The notes: generated by a model not told the origin, from the letters alone. A stretch of 44,691 nt of DNA from Agromyces seonyuensis (GCF_009789225.1 NZ_WSTA01000025.1:1-44691); one strand, 5' to 3'; shown: positions 31,759-41,116, counted from the stretch's first letter. Numbers and translations are program-made.

Positions 31759-32298
31759 ATGCGCCGTTCACCCGCCTCCGCACTCCTGCCCGCCGGTCTC
31801 GCCCTCGTCGCCGGCCTCCTCCTCGCCGGCTGCACAGCCGCCGACTCCCCCGCTCCCGCTTCCGCCGAGGCGACCGCCTCCGACGCTGCGTCCGCCGAGT
31901 GCGCCGGCGTTCGCGTGCTCGTCGACTTCGGAGGGCTCGACGCCGACCCCATCGACGAGTGCGTCGACGCCGACGGCACGATCGCCGCGACCGACGTGCT
32001 CGACGAGGCCGGCGTGACGGTCGAAGGGTCGGCCGAGTACGGCGACCAGATCCTCTGCCGCGTCGACGGACGTCCTGCCGCCGACGAGACCGTCGAGGTC
32101 GACGGCGAGGAGCCGTTCGTCGAGAGCTGCGCGAGCATGCCGCCCGCCTACGCCTACTGGGCGCTGTGGCAGCGCACGGAGCCCGACGCGGAGTGGGGCT
32201 ACGCGCAGGAGGGCGTCGGCACCCTCCAGGTCGAGCCCGGCCAGTCCCTCGGCATCGTCTGGACGACGGGCACCGAGACGCCGACGCCCGAGGACTGA
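31759..32298 (+). CDS. Lipoprotein with transcobalamin-like (DUF4430/SCO2322-type) domain
   Basis: The 179-aa precursor has a lipoprotein signal peptide with lipobox LLAGC (lipidated C25). The mature part shows DFGGLDADPIDECVD, ILCRVDG, a cysteine near ESCASMPPAYAYW and ALWQRTEPDAEWGYAQEGVGTLQVEPGQSLG. That Trp/Tyr and PG-rich arrangement resembles transcobalamin-like C-terminal domains. It would be anchored outside the membrane and is likely to capture a ligand for the transporter encoded next, 14 bp downstream. Ligand identity is not shown. Cobalamin is suggested by the fold and by the neighbouring cobalamin-dependent metH. Confidence 0.75.
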   Translation: MRRSPASALLPAGLALVAGLLLAGCTAADSPAPASAEATASDAASAECAGVRVLVDFGGLDADPIDECVDADGTIAATDVLDEAGVTVEGSAEYGDQILCRVDGRPAADETVEVDGEEPFVESCASMPPAYAYWALWQRTEPDAEWGYAQEGVGTLQVEPGQSLGIVWTTGTETPTPED

Positions 32299-32312
32299 CT
32301 CCCCGCGATCCC

Positions 32313-34430
32313 ATGCGGTTCGATCCGGCGCCACTGCGTACCGCGGCCATCGCGGCTGCGGCGTTCCTGGCGCTCCGGATCGTCTACCGACTGGTCTTCG
32401 GCGGGCTCGGCGGGCGCATCGTGCTCGTCGACCTGCCGACGCTGCGCCTCGGCGGGCCGTTCGCGATGGTCCGGCTGTTCGGTCCCGTCTCGCTCGACGG
32501 GATCGGCGGCGCCGTCGTCGGCGCACTGCCGTTCGCCGCGCTCATCCTCGCGTTCGGCGTGCTGGCCGCCGTCGTCGACCTGCGCCGGCTGCTCGCCGCG
32601 TGGGCCCGACGCGGTCCGGGCCGCTCGATCGCCCGCGCGCTCGGCATCGCCGTCGCGACGATGCCGTCCCTCGCCGCGTCGTTCCACGACGCCCGCCGCG
32701 CCGCCGCCCTCCGCGGCGAGCGCGGCGGGCCCGCACTCCTCGTCCCCGTCTTCGAGCGCACGATCGAACGGGCGCTCGCGCTGGCTGCGTCCCTCGAGGT
32801 GCGCGGCTTCGGCGCTCGGCGCCGGCTGGACGGCCGGTGCGAGGCGCCCGTGCGGCTCGCGGGTGCCGCTTTCGCCCATGAACCGGGCGGCGTACCGGTC
32901 CTGCACGACGTGACGTTCGCCCTCCCGCCGGGCCGGCTCGTCCTCGTCACCGGCCCGACCGGGTCGGGCAAGTCGACGCTGCTGCGCGCCGTGAACGGCC
33001 TCTTCGGGCACTTCGACGGCGGCGCCCAATCCGGGGTCGTCGAGGTCGGCGGCCTCGACCGTGCGAGTGTGCCGCCACGTGAGTGCGCGGGCTTCGTCGG
33101 CGCCGTCGGCCAGTTCCCCCGTGACGGTTTCGCCGGACGCACCGTGGCGGGGGAACTCGGTCTCGCGCTCGCGCTCCGCGGCGTCGATCCGGTGATCGTC
33201 GCGGCCCGCGCCGCCGAGGCCGCCGCGGCGGTCGGCGTCGCAGGGCTCCTCGAGCGCCTCGTCGACGAACTCTCCGCCGGCGAGGCCGTGCGCGTCGGCA
33301 TCGGCGCCGCGATCCTCGAACGGCCGATCGTGCTCACCGTCGACGAGCCGCTCGCCGAACTCGACGCCGTAGGCCGGGCGCTCGTCGTCGATCTGCTCGA
33401 CCGCCTCGCGCACGAGGCCGGGGTCTGCGTGCTCGTCGCGGAGCACCGCGTCGAGGCGCTCGCGCGGGTCGCGGACCTCGAACTCGCGATCGACGCCGGT
33501 CATGTCGTCGAGCGGATGCCGCAGGGGGCGGTCGGCGACCCCCTTCCGCCGGCCGCGACTGCTCCGTCGACGGGCGGGACGATTGCGAGCGGGTCGGGGC
33601 CCGTGAACGCGACGGCGCCGACGAGCGCGGCGGACTCCGACGCACTCTCGGACACCGTGCCGGGGCTCGCCGAGCCCGCCCCAGCCCGCCTCGAGGTCGA
33701 CGGCGTCGACCTCCGCCGAGACGACCGGGTCGTCGTGGCCGGGGCTCGCTTCGCGGTCTCGGCCGGCGAGGTGCTCGCCGTCACCGGTCCGAACGGCGCG
33801 GGCAAGTCGAGCCTGCTCGACGCGATCGCCGACGGCGTCGACGGCGTGCGCATCGACGGCGAGCCCCTGCCCCGACGTGTGCGGGAGCGCAGGGAGCGCG
33901 TCGCGCTCGTGCCCGAACGCCTCGACACCTTGTTCACGACCGATTCGGTCGCCGCGGAGTGCCACCGCGCCGACCGCCGTCATCGCCGACCGGGCGGGTC
34001 CGGCACCGGTCCGGATACCTTCGCCCGGTTCGCCGGCCTCCTCGGCGAGGCGGCGGGGACCACGTCGCTCGTCGGCGGCCTCCCCGGTCGGCCCGACCGA
34101 CCGGGGTCGGCCGACCGGCTCGACCGCCTCGCGGCCGCGCATCCGCGCGACCTGTCCGGCGGCGAACGGCTCTGCCTGGCGCTCGCGATCCAGACAGCGG
34201 GCGCCCCGCACGTGCTCCTGGTCGACGAGCCGGCGCGCGGGCTGGACGCCGCCGCCCGGTCGCTCGTCGCCCGCGCGCTCGGCCGGCTCGCCGCGGACGG
34301 CACCGCCGTGGTCCTCGCCACCCACGAGACGGGCTTCGCGCGCTCCGTCGCCACGTCTGCGCGCCGGATCGAGCAGGGCGCCCTCGGCCCGGCCGTCGCG
34401 GTCGTCGACGCGATGGGGACGAGCCGATGA
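32313..34430 (+). CDS. ECF-type transporter: fused T-like domain plus two ATPase domains
   Basis: The 705-aa product joins three parts. Residues about 1-190 hold two or three membrane helices and an EcfT-like coupling segment (ERALALAASLEVRGFG). ATPase 1 has Walker A GPTGSGKST (214-222) and an altered signature LSAGE (320-324). ATPase 2 has Walker A GPNGAGKSS (from 492), signature LSGGE (614-618) and VDEPARGLD. A charged linker of about 60 residues separates the ATPases. In energy-coupling-factor transporters EcfT couples ATP hydrolysis to the substrate-binding S component, usually with separate A and A' proteins. The T-like part is shorter than normal. The ATG at 32313 starts 14 bp after the lipoprotein gene, and the stop overlaps the next start (ATGA). 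Confidence 0.82.
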   Translation: MRFDPAPLRTAAIAAAAFLALRIVYRLVFGGLGGRIVLVDLPTLRLGGPFAMVRLFGPVSLDGIGGAVVGALPFAALILAFGVLAAVVDLRRLLAAWARRGPGRSIARALGIAVATMPSLAASFHDARRAAALRGERGGPALLVPVFERTIERALALAASLEVRGFGARRRLDGRCEAPVRLAGAAFAHEPGGVPVLHDVTFALPPGRLVLVTGPTGSGKSTLLRAVNGLFGHFDGGAQSGVVEVGGLDRASVPPRECAGFVGAVGQFPRDGFAGRTVAGELGLALALRGVDPVIVAARAAEAAAAVGVAGLLERLVDELSAGEAVRVGIGAAILERPIVLTVDEPLAELDAVGRALVVDLLDRLAHEAGVCVLVAEHRVEALARVADLELAIDAGHVVERMPQGAVGDPLPPAATAPSTGGTIASGSGPVNATAPTSAADSDALSDTVPGLAEPAPARLEVDGVDLRRDDRVVVAGARFAVSAGEVLAVTGPNGAGKSSLLDAIADGVDGVRIDGEPLPRRVRERRERVALVPERLDTLFTTDSVAAECHRADRRHRRPGGSGTGPDTFARFAGLLGEAAGTTSLVGGLPGRPDRPGSADRLDRLAAAHPRDLSGGERLCLALAIQTAGAPHVLLVDEPARGLDAAARSLVARALGRLAADGTAVVLATHETGFARSVATSARRIEQGALGPAVAVVDAMGTSR

Positions 34431-35266
34431 GCGCCGGCGACCAGCTCCTGACGCGGACCGTGATCGAGCGCGACCGGCCGACGCGGCGGCGACGGCTCCT
34501 CGGGCGGATCGCACTCGTCCTCGGCAGCATCCTCGCCCTCGCCGGATTCGGCTGGCCGCTCCTCGCCCCCGCCGTTCCCGACCAGGCCCAGGCCGCCGCG
34601 CCCGCCCTCGCCCTGTCCCTCGTACCCGCCCTGCTCGTCCTCACCGCGCTCGCGCTCGACGGCGCCGTCGCGTCCGCGAAGTCCGTCGCGCTCCTCGGCG
34701 TGCTCGCCGCGATCGGCACGGCCGTCCGCGTCGCGAGCGCGGGCGTCGCCGGCGTCGAGGCCGTGTTCATCCTGCTGGTGCTCGCCGGACGCGCGTTCGG
34801 CGCGCGGTTCGGGTTCCTGCTCGGGGTGCTCACGATCGCCGCCTCGTCGCTCGTGTGGGGCGGCATCGGCCCGTGGACGCCGTTCCAGGCGTTCGCCGCC
34901 GGCTGGATCGGCGCGGGCGCGGGCCTGCTCCCCCGTCTCGGCGCCGCTCGCGCCGGCGGTGCGCCGCCCGGCCGATCCGGGCGCCTCCTCGAGCTCGGGA
35001 TGCTCGCCGCCTACGGCGCGATCGCCGCCTACGGCTTCGGGCTCGTCATGAACCTCTGGTTCTGGCCGTTCGCCGTGGGGACGGGCACGGGAATCTCCTA
35101 CGACGGTGCCGCGCCCCTCGGCGACAACCTCGCCGCGTTCGGCCTCTACTCCCTCGTCACCTCGACGGCGACGTGGGACACCGTGCGCGCTGTGACGACC
35201 GTCGTCGGCGTGCTCGTCGTCGGCCGGCCCGTGCTCGCCGCGCTCCGCCGAGCGAAACTGCGCTGA
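34427..35266 (+). CDS. ECF transporter S-component-like membrane protein
   Basis: The 279-aa product has a basic N-terminus and about eight hydrophobic segments (for example SLVPALLVLTALAL, VEAVFILLVLAGRAFGARFGFLLGVLTIAASSLVW, PWTPFQAFAAGWIGAGAGL). GPWTPFQ and FGLVMNLWFWPFA are typical of vitamin S components in ECF systems. It would bind the substrate within the membrane and pair with the T-A-A' protein encoded directly upstream, whose stop overlaps this ATG. Substrate is unknown, with a vitamin such as cobalamin favoured by the metH neighbour. The assignment as S component is from position and membrane pattern more than from a firm motif. Confidence 0.72.
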   Translation: MSAGDQLLTRTVIERDRPTRRRRLLGRIALVLGSILALAGFGWPLLAPAVPDQAQAAAPALALSLVPALLVLTALALDGAVASAKSVALLGVLAAIGTAVRVASAGVAGVEAVFILLVLAGRAFGARFGFLLGVLTIAASSLVWGGIGPWTPFQAFAAGWIGAGAGLLPRLGAARAGGAPPGRSGRLLELGMLAAYGAIAAYGFGLVMNLWFWPFAVGTGTGISYDGAAPLGDNLAAFGLYSLVTSTATWDTVRAVTTVVGVLVVGRPVLAALRRAKLR

Positions 35267-35276
35267 GCGGGCATCC

Positions 35277-38200
35277 TCACACCGAGAAGTACTTCGCCTC
35301 CGGGTGGTGGAAGACGAAGGCGTCGGTCGACTGCTCGGGATGGAGCTGCAGTTCCTCGCTCAACTCGACGCCCATGCGCTCTGGGCGCAGCAGCTCGATG
35401 ACCTTCGTGCGGTCCTCCATGTCGGGGCACGCCGGGTACCCGAGGGAGAAGCGGGCGCCGCGGTACTCGAGTTTGAACAGCCCCTGCACGTCGTCCGGGT
35501 CCTCGCCGCCCAGTCCGAGCTCCTCGCGGATGCGCGAGTGCCAGTACTCGGCGAGCGCCTCGGTCAACTGCATGGCGAGCCCGTTGAGCTCGAGGTAGTC
35601 GCGGTACCGGTTCGCCGCGAAGAGCTCGGCGGTCGCCTCGGAGACCCGGGCGCCCGCGGTGACGAGCTGCACGGGCAGCACGTCGACCTCGCCGCTGCCG
35701 CGCGAGCGCACGAAGTCCGCGAGGTCGAGGTGGCGGTCGCGCCGCTGACGCGGGAACGTGAAGCGCAGCCGCTCGGTGCCGATCGGCCCCCCGGAGCCGC
35801 CGTCGGGCGCCAGCAGACCGGGCACGCCGAGGACGCCCTCGGGGTCGTCGCCGTGGTGGAGCACGATGAGGTCGTCGCCCTCGGAGGCCACCGGGAAGTA
35901 GCCATAGGCGACGGAGGCGTCGAGCAGGCCCTCGCCGAGGATGCGGTCGAGCCAGTAGCGCAGTCGCGGGCGGCCCTCGGTCTCGACGAGCTGCTCATAG
36001 GAGGCGCCGTCGTCGCCGCGACCGGGCTTCAGCCCCCACTGGCCCATGAACGTCGCCCGCTCGTCGAGGTAGGCGGAGTACTCGGCGAGCGCGATGCCGC
36101 GCACGATGCGGGTGCCCCAGAACGGCGGCGCCGGGATCGGATTGTCGGCGGCCACGTCGGAACGGGCCGGCAGGTCCTCGGGCTCGGTGAGGGTGAGCAG
36201 TCCCTCTCGGTGGATGCGCTTCTTCAACGGCGGCAGGCCGACCGCGTCGGGCTCGGCTCCGCGGGAGATCGCGACGAGCGGCTCCATGAGCGAGAGTCCT
36301 TCGAAGGCGTCTTTCGCGTAGCGGACCTCGCCGTCGAACTGGCCCGCGAGGTCGTCCTCGACGAATGCGCGCGTGAGTGCCGCGCCGCCGAGGATGATCG
36401 GCCAGCGCTTCGCGAGCCCGCGCGACTGGAGTTCCTGCAGGTTCTCCTTCATGACGACGGTCGACTTCACGAGCAGACCGCTCATGCCGATGACGTCGGC
36501 TCCGTGCTCCTCCGCGGCGGCGATGATGTCGGCGATCGGCTGCTTGATGCCGAGGTTCACGACCTCGTAGCCGTTGTTGGAGAGGATGATGTCGACGAGG
36601 TTCTTGCCGATGTCGTGCACGTCGCCGCGCACGGTCGCGATGACCATCTTCCCCTTGCCGCCAGCGGACGACCGCTCCATGTAGGGCTCGAGGAGGGCCA
36701 CGGCCTGCTTCATGACCTCGGCGGACTGCAGCACGAACGGCAGCTGCATCTCGCCGGAGCCGAAGCGCTCGCCGACGATGCGCATGCCCTCGAGCAGGTG
36801 CACGTTGATGATGTCGAGCGGCGCCATGCCCTCCGCGCGCGCGAGTTCGAGGTCGGCTTCCAGTCCCTTGCCGGCGCCGTCGATGATGCGGCGCTCCAGA
36901 CGCTCGCCGGTCGGCAGCGCCTCGAGCTCGGCGGCGCGGCGCTCGCGGAGCGCGGCGGTGTCGACCCCGGCGAAGAGGTCGAGCATCCTCGCCAGCGGGT
37001 CGTAGGAGACGGTGCCGTCGTCGTCGTAGCGGCGGCGATCCCAGACGAGGTCGAGCGCGGTCTCGCGCTGCTCCTCGGTGAGCGAGGCGAGCGGCACGAT
37101 CTTCGCGGCGTCGACGATCGCGGAGTCGAGGCCGGCGGCGACCGCCTCGTGCAGGAACACCGAGTTGAGCACGGAGCGCGCCGCCGGGTTGAGGCCGAAC
37201 GAGACGTTCGAGACGCCGAGCGTCGTGTGGATACCCGGGTACTTCGCCGTGATGCGCCGGATCGCCTCGATCGTCTCGACGGCGTCGCGGCGGGTCTCCT
37301 CCTGGCCGGTGGCGATGGGGAAGGTGAGGGCGTCGACGACGAGGTCCTCCACGCGCATGCCCCAGTCGCCGACGAGGGCGTCGACGAGGCGCGAGGCGAT
37401 GCGCACCTTGTCGTCGGCGGTGCGGGCCTGGCCCTGCTCGTCGATCGTCAGCGCGATGACGGCCGTGCCGTGCTCCTTCACGAGCGGCATGATGCGGTCG
37501 TAGCGCGAGCCCGGGCCGTCACCGTCCTCGAAGTTGACCGAGTTGACGACGGGGCGGCCGCCGATGAGCTCGAGGCCCGCCCGCAGCACGGCGGGCTCGG
37601 TCGAGTCGACGACGAGCGGGAGCGTCGACTGCGAAGCGAATCGCGACACGACCTCGCGCACGTCGGCGACGCCGTCGCGGCCGACGTAGTCGACGCACAC
37701 GTCGAGCAGATGGGCGCCGTCGCGGACCTGCTCGCGTGCGATCTCGACGCACTCGTCCCAGGCGCCGGCGAGCATCGCCTCCCGGAAGCGCTTCGATCCG
37801 TTGGCGTTGGTGCGCTCGCCGATCGCGAGGTACGAGGCATCCTGGTCGAAGGCCACGTGCTGGTAGAGGCTCGCGACGCCGGCCTCGCGCTCGATGCGAC
37901 GCTCCGTCGGCACGCCGCCCCGGAGCCGCTCGACGACGGCGCGCAGGTGCTCGGGCGTCGTGCCGCAGCAGCCGCCGACGAGGCCGAGCCCGAACTCGCG
38001 CACGAACTGCTCGTGCGCCCGGCCGAGCTCGTCGGGGGCGAGCGGGTAGTGCGCGCCGTCGGCGGTGAGCACCGGGAGGCCGGCGTTCGGCATGCACACG
38101 ACGGGTACCGAGGAGTGCTTGGCGAGGTGGCGGAGGTGCTCGCTCATCTCGGCGGGGCCGGTCGCGCAGTTCAGGCCGATCGCATCGACGCCGAGCGGCT

Positions 38201-38894
38201 CGAGCGCGGTGAGCGCGGCGCCGATCTCCGAGCCCATGAGCATGGTGCCCGTCGTCTCGACGGTGACCTCGACGAAGATCGGGAGGCGCACCCCCGTCTC
38301 GGCCGCGGCGACCTTGCACGCGTTGACGGCGGCCTTGGTCTGCAGCAGGTCCTGCGACGTCTCGATGAGGAACGCGTCGGCGCCGCCCGAGACGAGACCC
38401 GCCGCCTGCTGCGCGAACGTCGACTTCAAGTGCGCGTACGTGGTGTGGCCGAGGCTCGGCAGCTTCGTGCCCGGGCCCATCGAGCCGAGCACCCAGCGCA
38501 CGCGGCCGTCGGCGGCCTCGAACGCGTCGGCGCGCTCGCGCGCGATGCGGGCGCCGGCCTCGGCGAGCTCGAAGATGCGGTCGTCGATGCCGTAGTCGGA
38601 GAGGTTCGACCAGTTCGCGCCGAACGTGTTGGTCTCGACCGCATCGATGCCGACCGCCAGGTAGGCGTCGTGCACGCCCCCGATGAGGTCGGGGCGGGTG
38701 ACGTTCAGGATTTCGTTGCAGCCTTCGAGCCCGACGAAGTCGTCGAGCGAGGGCTCGGCATCCTGGATCATCGTGCCCATCGCACCGTCGGCGATGACGA
38801 CGCGCGAGCGCATGGCGTCGACGAGCGCCTGCGATCGGTCCGGGAACGGGCGCTGGTCGGGTGCGAAGGGCGAGCGGATGGCTTCGTGCGGCAC
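35277..38894 (-). CDS. metH: Cobalamin-dependent methionine synthase
   Basis: The 1205-aa enzyme transfers the methyl group from 5-methyltetrahydrofolate to homocysteine by way of methylcobalamin. Domains in order are: the zinc-binding homocysteine domain with C243, C309 and C310 (GLNCATGP and GGCCGTTPEH), the folate-binding domain (about 360-640), the B12-binding domain with DVHDIG (758-763, cobalt ligand H760), and the activation domain. The three Cys residues lie near the E. coli positions. The GTG at 38894 begins PHEAIRSP. TAGCAT ends 6 nt upstream. No cobalamin riboswitch is seen. It converges on the ECF S-component gene with a 10-bp gap. Confidence 0.97.
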   Translation of the reverse strand: MPHEAIRSPFAPDQRPFPDRSQALVDAMRSRVVIADGAMGTMIQDAEPSLDDFVGLEGCNEILNVTRPDLIGGVHDAYLAVGIDAVETNTFGANWSNLSDYGIDDRIFELAEAGARIARERADAFEAADGRVRWVLGSMGPGTKLPSLGHTTYAHLKSTFAQQAAGLVSGGADAFLIETSQDLLQTKAAVNACKVAAAETGVRLPIFVEVTVETTGTMLMGSEIGAALTALEPLGVDAIGLNCATGPAEMSEHLRHLAKHSSVPVVCMPNAGLPVLTADGAHYPLAPDELGRAHEQFVREFGLGLVGGCCGTTPEHLRAVVERLRGGVPTERRIEREAGVASLYQHVAFDQDASYLAIGERTNANGSKRFREAMLAGAWDECVEIAREQVRDGAHLLDVCVDYVGRDGVADVREVVSRFASQSTLPLVVDSTEPAVLRAGLELIGGRPVVNSVNFEDGDGPGSRYDRIMPLVKEHGTAVIALTIDEQGQARTADDKVRIASRLVDALVGDWGMRVEDLVVDALTFPIATGQEETRRDAVETIEAIRRITAKYPGIHTTLGVSNVSFGLNPAARSVLNSVFLHEAVAAGLDSAIVDAAKIVPLASLTEEQRETALDLVWDRRRYDDDGTVSYDPLARMLDLFAGVDTAALRERRAAELEALPTGERLERRIIDGAGKGLEADLELARAEGMAPLDIINVHLLEGMRIVGERFGSGEMQLPFVLQSAEVMKQAVALLEPYMERSSAGGKGKMVIATVRGDVHDIGKNLVDIILSNNGYEVVNLGIKQPIADIIAAAEEHGADVIGMSGLLVKSTVVMKENLQELQSRGLAKRWPIILGGAALTRAFVEDDLAGQFDGEVRYAKDAFEGLSLMEPLVAISRGAEPDAVGLPPLKKRIHREGLLTLTEPEDLPARSDVAADNPIPAPPFWGTRIVRGIALAEYSAYLDERATFMGQWGLKPGRGDDGASYEQLVETEGRPRLRYWLDRILGEGLLDASVAYGYFPVASEGDDLIVLHHGDDPEGVLGVPGLLAPDGGSGGPIGTERLRFTFPRQRRDRHLDLADFVRSRGSGEVDVLPVQLVTAGARVSEATAELFAANRYRDYLELNGLAMQLTEALAEYWHSRIREELGLGGEDPDDVQGLFKLEYRGARFSLGYPACPDMEDRTKVIELLRPERMGVELSEELQLHPEQSTDAFVFHHPEAKYFSV

Positions 38895-38900
38895 GGTCCG

Positions 38901-38906
38901 ATGCTA
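38901..38906 (-). promoter_or_regulatory. -10 element TAGCAT, leaderless start of metH
   Basis: On the minus strand TAGCAT ends 6 nt before the GTG at 38894. No Shine-Dalgarno is visible. Confidence 0.6.
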
Positions 38907-39001
38907 GTGCCGCGCGGGGCCGTCGCACCCGGCCGACGTCGCCATTGGTCGTCCCCCGCTCCGGGCCCCGCCGGTCGGCCCGAACGGCCCGCCGCGGACG
39001 C

Positions 39002-39439
39002 TCAGGCGACCAGGCGCAGCACTTGTTCGACGGCCAATCGGTACGAGTCGCGCCCGAACCCGGCGATGACGCCCGAGGCGACGCCCGAGATCACGCTCGT
39101 GTGCCGGAACGTCTCGCGGGAGTGCGGGTTCGAGAGGTGCACCTCGACGAGCGGCACGCCCGCCGTCTTCAGCTGGGCCGCGGCATCCCGCAGCGCGTAG
39201 CTGTAGTGCGTGAACGCCGCCGGGTTGAGCACCACCGGGATGCGCCGGTCGACGGCCTCGTGGATCCAGCGGACGAGCTCGGCCTCGTCGTCGGTCTGGC
39301 GCAGCTGCACGTCGGCGCCCGGCACCGTCTCGGCCAGGTAGGCGCCGATGTCGGCCAGCGACTCCGAGCCGTACACCTCGGGCTCGCGCGTGCCGAGCCG
39401 GCCGAGGTTCGGGCCGTTGAGCACCAGGATGTCCGTCAT
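39002..39439 (-). CDS. aroQ: Type II 3-dehydroquinate dehydratase
   Basis: The 145-aa type II enzyme converts 3-dehydroquinate to 3-dehydroshikimate, step 3 of the shikimate pathway. Motifs are VLNGPNLGRLGTREPEVYG (catalytic Tyr region), VLNPAAFTHYS and EVHLSNPHSRETFRHTSVIS, with the loop Arg and His intact. Length is typical. It follows aroB on the same strand with a 43-bp gap that carries TAGGCT 6 nt before the ATG, so it may be both operon-linked and separately transcribed. Confidence 0.96.
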   Translation of the reverse strand: MTDILVLNGPNLGRLGTREPEVYGSESLADIGAYLAETVPGADVQLRQTDDEAELVRWIHEAVDRRIPVVLNPAAFTHYSYALRDAAAQLKTAGVPLVEVHLSNPHSRETFRHTSVISGVASGVIAGFGRDSYRLAVEQVLRLVA

Positions 39440-39445
39440 GCCGCG

Positions 39446-39451
39446 AGCCTA
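39446..39451 (-). promoter_or_regulatory. -10 element TAGGCT, leaderless start of aroQ
   Basis: On the minus strand TAGGCT ends 6 nt before the ATG at 39439, in the gap after aroB. Confidence 0.55.
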
Positions 39452-39482
39452 GCGATCCGCTCTGCGGGGCCGATTCCGCCGG

Positions 39483-40571
39483 TCACGAGCCGATCTCCTG
39501 GTAGGCGGCGAAGAGCATGGCCGCCTCGGGCGCCTGCATGACCGTCGGCTTGGCGAGGTCGTCGAGCACGATGAAGCGGAGCTGTCCGCCGCGCGCCTTC
39601 TTGTCGCGCTGCATCGTCGCGTAGAGGGTGTTCCAGCGGCCGACCGGGTAGGAGGTCGGCAGGTGGAGCAGTTCGAGCACGCGCCGGTGCCGGTCGGCGA
39701 CGTCGTCGGAGAGACGGCCGCTGAGGCGCGCGAGCTCGGCGACGAAGACCATGCCGATCGAGATCGCCGCGCCGTGGCGCCACTGGTAGCGCTCCGCGTG
39801 CTCGATCGCGTGGCCGAGCGTGTGGCCGTAGTTGAGGATCTCGCGCAGCCCCTGCTCGGTGAAGTCCTCGCCGACGACGTCGGCCTTCATCGTGATCGCG
39901 AGCTCGACGACGCGACGGAACTCGGGCGTCGTCGGGTCGGTCGCGCGCGCGGGGTCGGCCTCGATCGTGTCGAGGATCTCGGGGTAGCGGATGAACCCGG
40001 CCTTCACGATCTCGGCGAAGCCCGCGAGGATCTCGTTCTCGTCGAGGGTGTCGAGCGTGTCGAGGTCGCAGAGCACCGCGGCCGGCGCCCAGAACGCGCC
40101 GACGAGGTTCTTGCCCTCGTTCGTGTTGATGCCGGTCTTGCCGCCGACGGCCGCGTCGACCATGCCGAGCACGGTGGTCGGGATCTGGACGACCCGAACC
40201 CCGCGCAGCCACGTCGCCGCGACGAAGCCCGCGAGGTCGGTGACGGCGCCGCCGCCGAAGCCGACGATCGCATCGGTGCGGGTGAAGTCGGCCTGGCCGA
40301 GGATCTGCCAGCAGAACGCGGCGACCTCGACCCGCTTGCCCGATTCGGCATCCGGGATCTCGGCGAGGATCGCCTCGTAGCCGGCCTCGACGAGCGTCGC
40401 CCGGAGCGCGTCGGCGGGCGCGGTCAGGGTCGGCGGGTGCACGAGCAGCACCTTGCGCACCTTCGGGCCGAGGCGCTCGGGCAGTTCGGCGAGGACGCCG
40501 CGGCCGACGACGACGTCGTAGCCCGGGTCGCCGGCGACGTGGATGACCGTGGATGCGGTTGCGTCCGCCAT
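39483..40571 (-). CDS. aroB: 3-Dehydroquinate synthase
   Basis: The 362-aa enzyme makes 3-dehydroquinate from DAHP with NAD and a divalent metal. Motifs include FGGGAVTDLAGFVAATWLRGV, QIPTTVLGMVDAAVGGKTGINTNEGKN and the metal-binding NYGHTLGHAIEH (with GAAISIGM), all intact. The ATG at 40571 starts just 2 nt after the aroK stop and is preceded by GGAAGGGAAC. A longer frame upstream would overlap aroK and is rejected. Confidence 0.97.
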   Translation of the reverse strand: MADATASTVIHVAGDPGYDVVVGRGVLAELPERLGPKVRKVLLVHPPTLTAPADALRATLVEAGYEAILAEIPDAESGKRVEVAAFCWQILGQADFTRTDAIVGFGGGAVTDLAGFVAATWLRGVRVVQIPTTVLGMVDAAVGGKTGINTNEGKNLVGAFWAPAAVLCDLDTLDTLDENEILAGFAEIVKAGFIRYPEILDTIEADPARATDPTTPEFRRVVELAITMKADVVGEDFTEQGLREILNYGHTLGHAIEHAERYQWRHGAAISIGMVFVAELARLSGRLSDDVADRHRRVLELLHLPTSYPVGRWNTLYATMQRDKKARGGQLRFIVLDDLAKPTVMQAPEAAMLFAAYQEIGS

Positions 40572-40573
40572 GT

Positions 40574-41116
40574 TCAGTTCCCTTCCGAGCCGGTGGATGA
40601 CCCCGGCTGCGCCGGGCGCAGCCGCCCGACGAGTTCTGCGACGATCGCCTCGACGCTGCGGCCGCTCGTGTCGATGCGGAGGGTCGCGACCTCCGCGTAG
40701 CGCGGACGCCGTGCTTCCATGATGCGCTCCCACTCGGCGATGCCGCCGCCCGCGAGGAGCGGTCGTCGGCCGCCGACGAGGCGTGCGGCGACCGTCTCGC
40801 GGTCGACCTCGAGGAGGACGACCACGGCGTCGTGCTCGCGGAGCCCGGCCGCGGTGCCGTCGTGCAGCACGGCGCCGCCGCCCGGGGCGATGACCCCGCC
40901 CGCGGCGAGCGCCTCGGCGACCGCCTCGGCCTCGCGCTCGCGGAACCAGGGTTCGCCGTGCTCGGCGAAGATGGCCTCGATCGGTCCGTGCGCGGCGACG
41001 ATCGCTTCGTCGGTGTCGCGGAACGGCAGCCCGAGCTTCGTCGCGAGCCGCTTGCCGACGGCAGTCTTGCCGGCCCCCATCGGACCGATCAGCACGACCG
41101 GTCGTTCGGCGCTCAT
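40574..41116 (-). CDS. aroK: Shikimate kinase
   Basis: The 180-aa kinase phosphorylates shikimate at O3 with ATP. Motifs are the P-loop [11 protein letters not shown], the shikimate-binding DTDEAI and the FREREAEA segment, [11 protein letters not shown], and the LID GRRPLL. The ATG at 41116 overlaps the aroC stop (ATGA), so translation is coupled. Length is typical. Confidence 0.96.
   Translation of the reverse strand: MSAERPVVLIGPMGAGKTAVGKRLATKLGLPFRDTDEAIVAAHGPIEAIFAEHGEPWFREREAEAVAEALAAGGVIAPGGGAVLHDGTAAGLREHDAVVVLLEVDRETVAARLVGGRRPLLAGGGIAEWERIMEARRPRYAEVATLRIDTSGRSVEAIVAELVGRLRPAQPGSSTGSEGN

Noticed and set aside
35304-39200. Plus-strand open frame opposite metH
   Set aside because: Shadow of metH with no recognisable motifs and biased composition.
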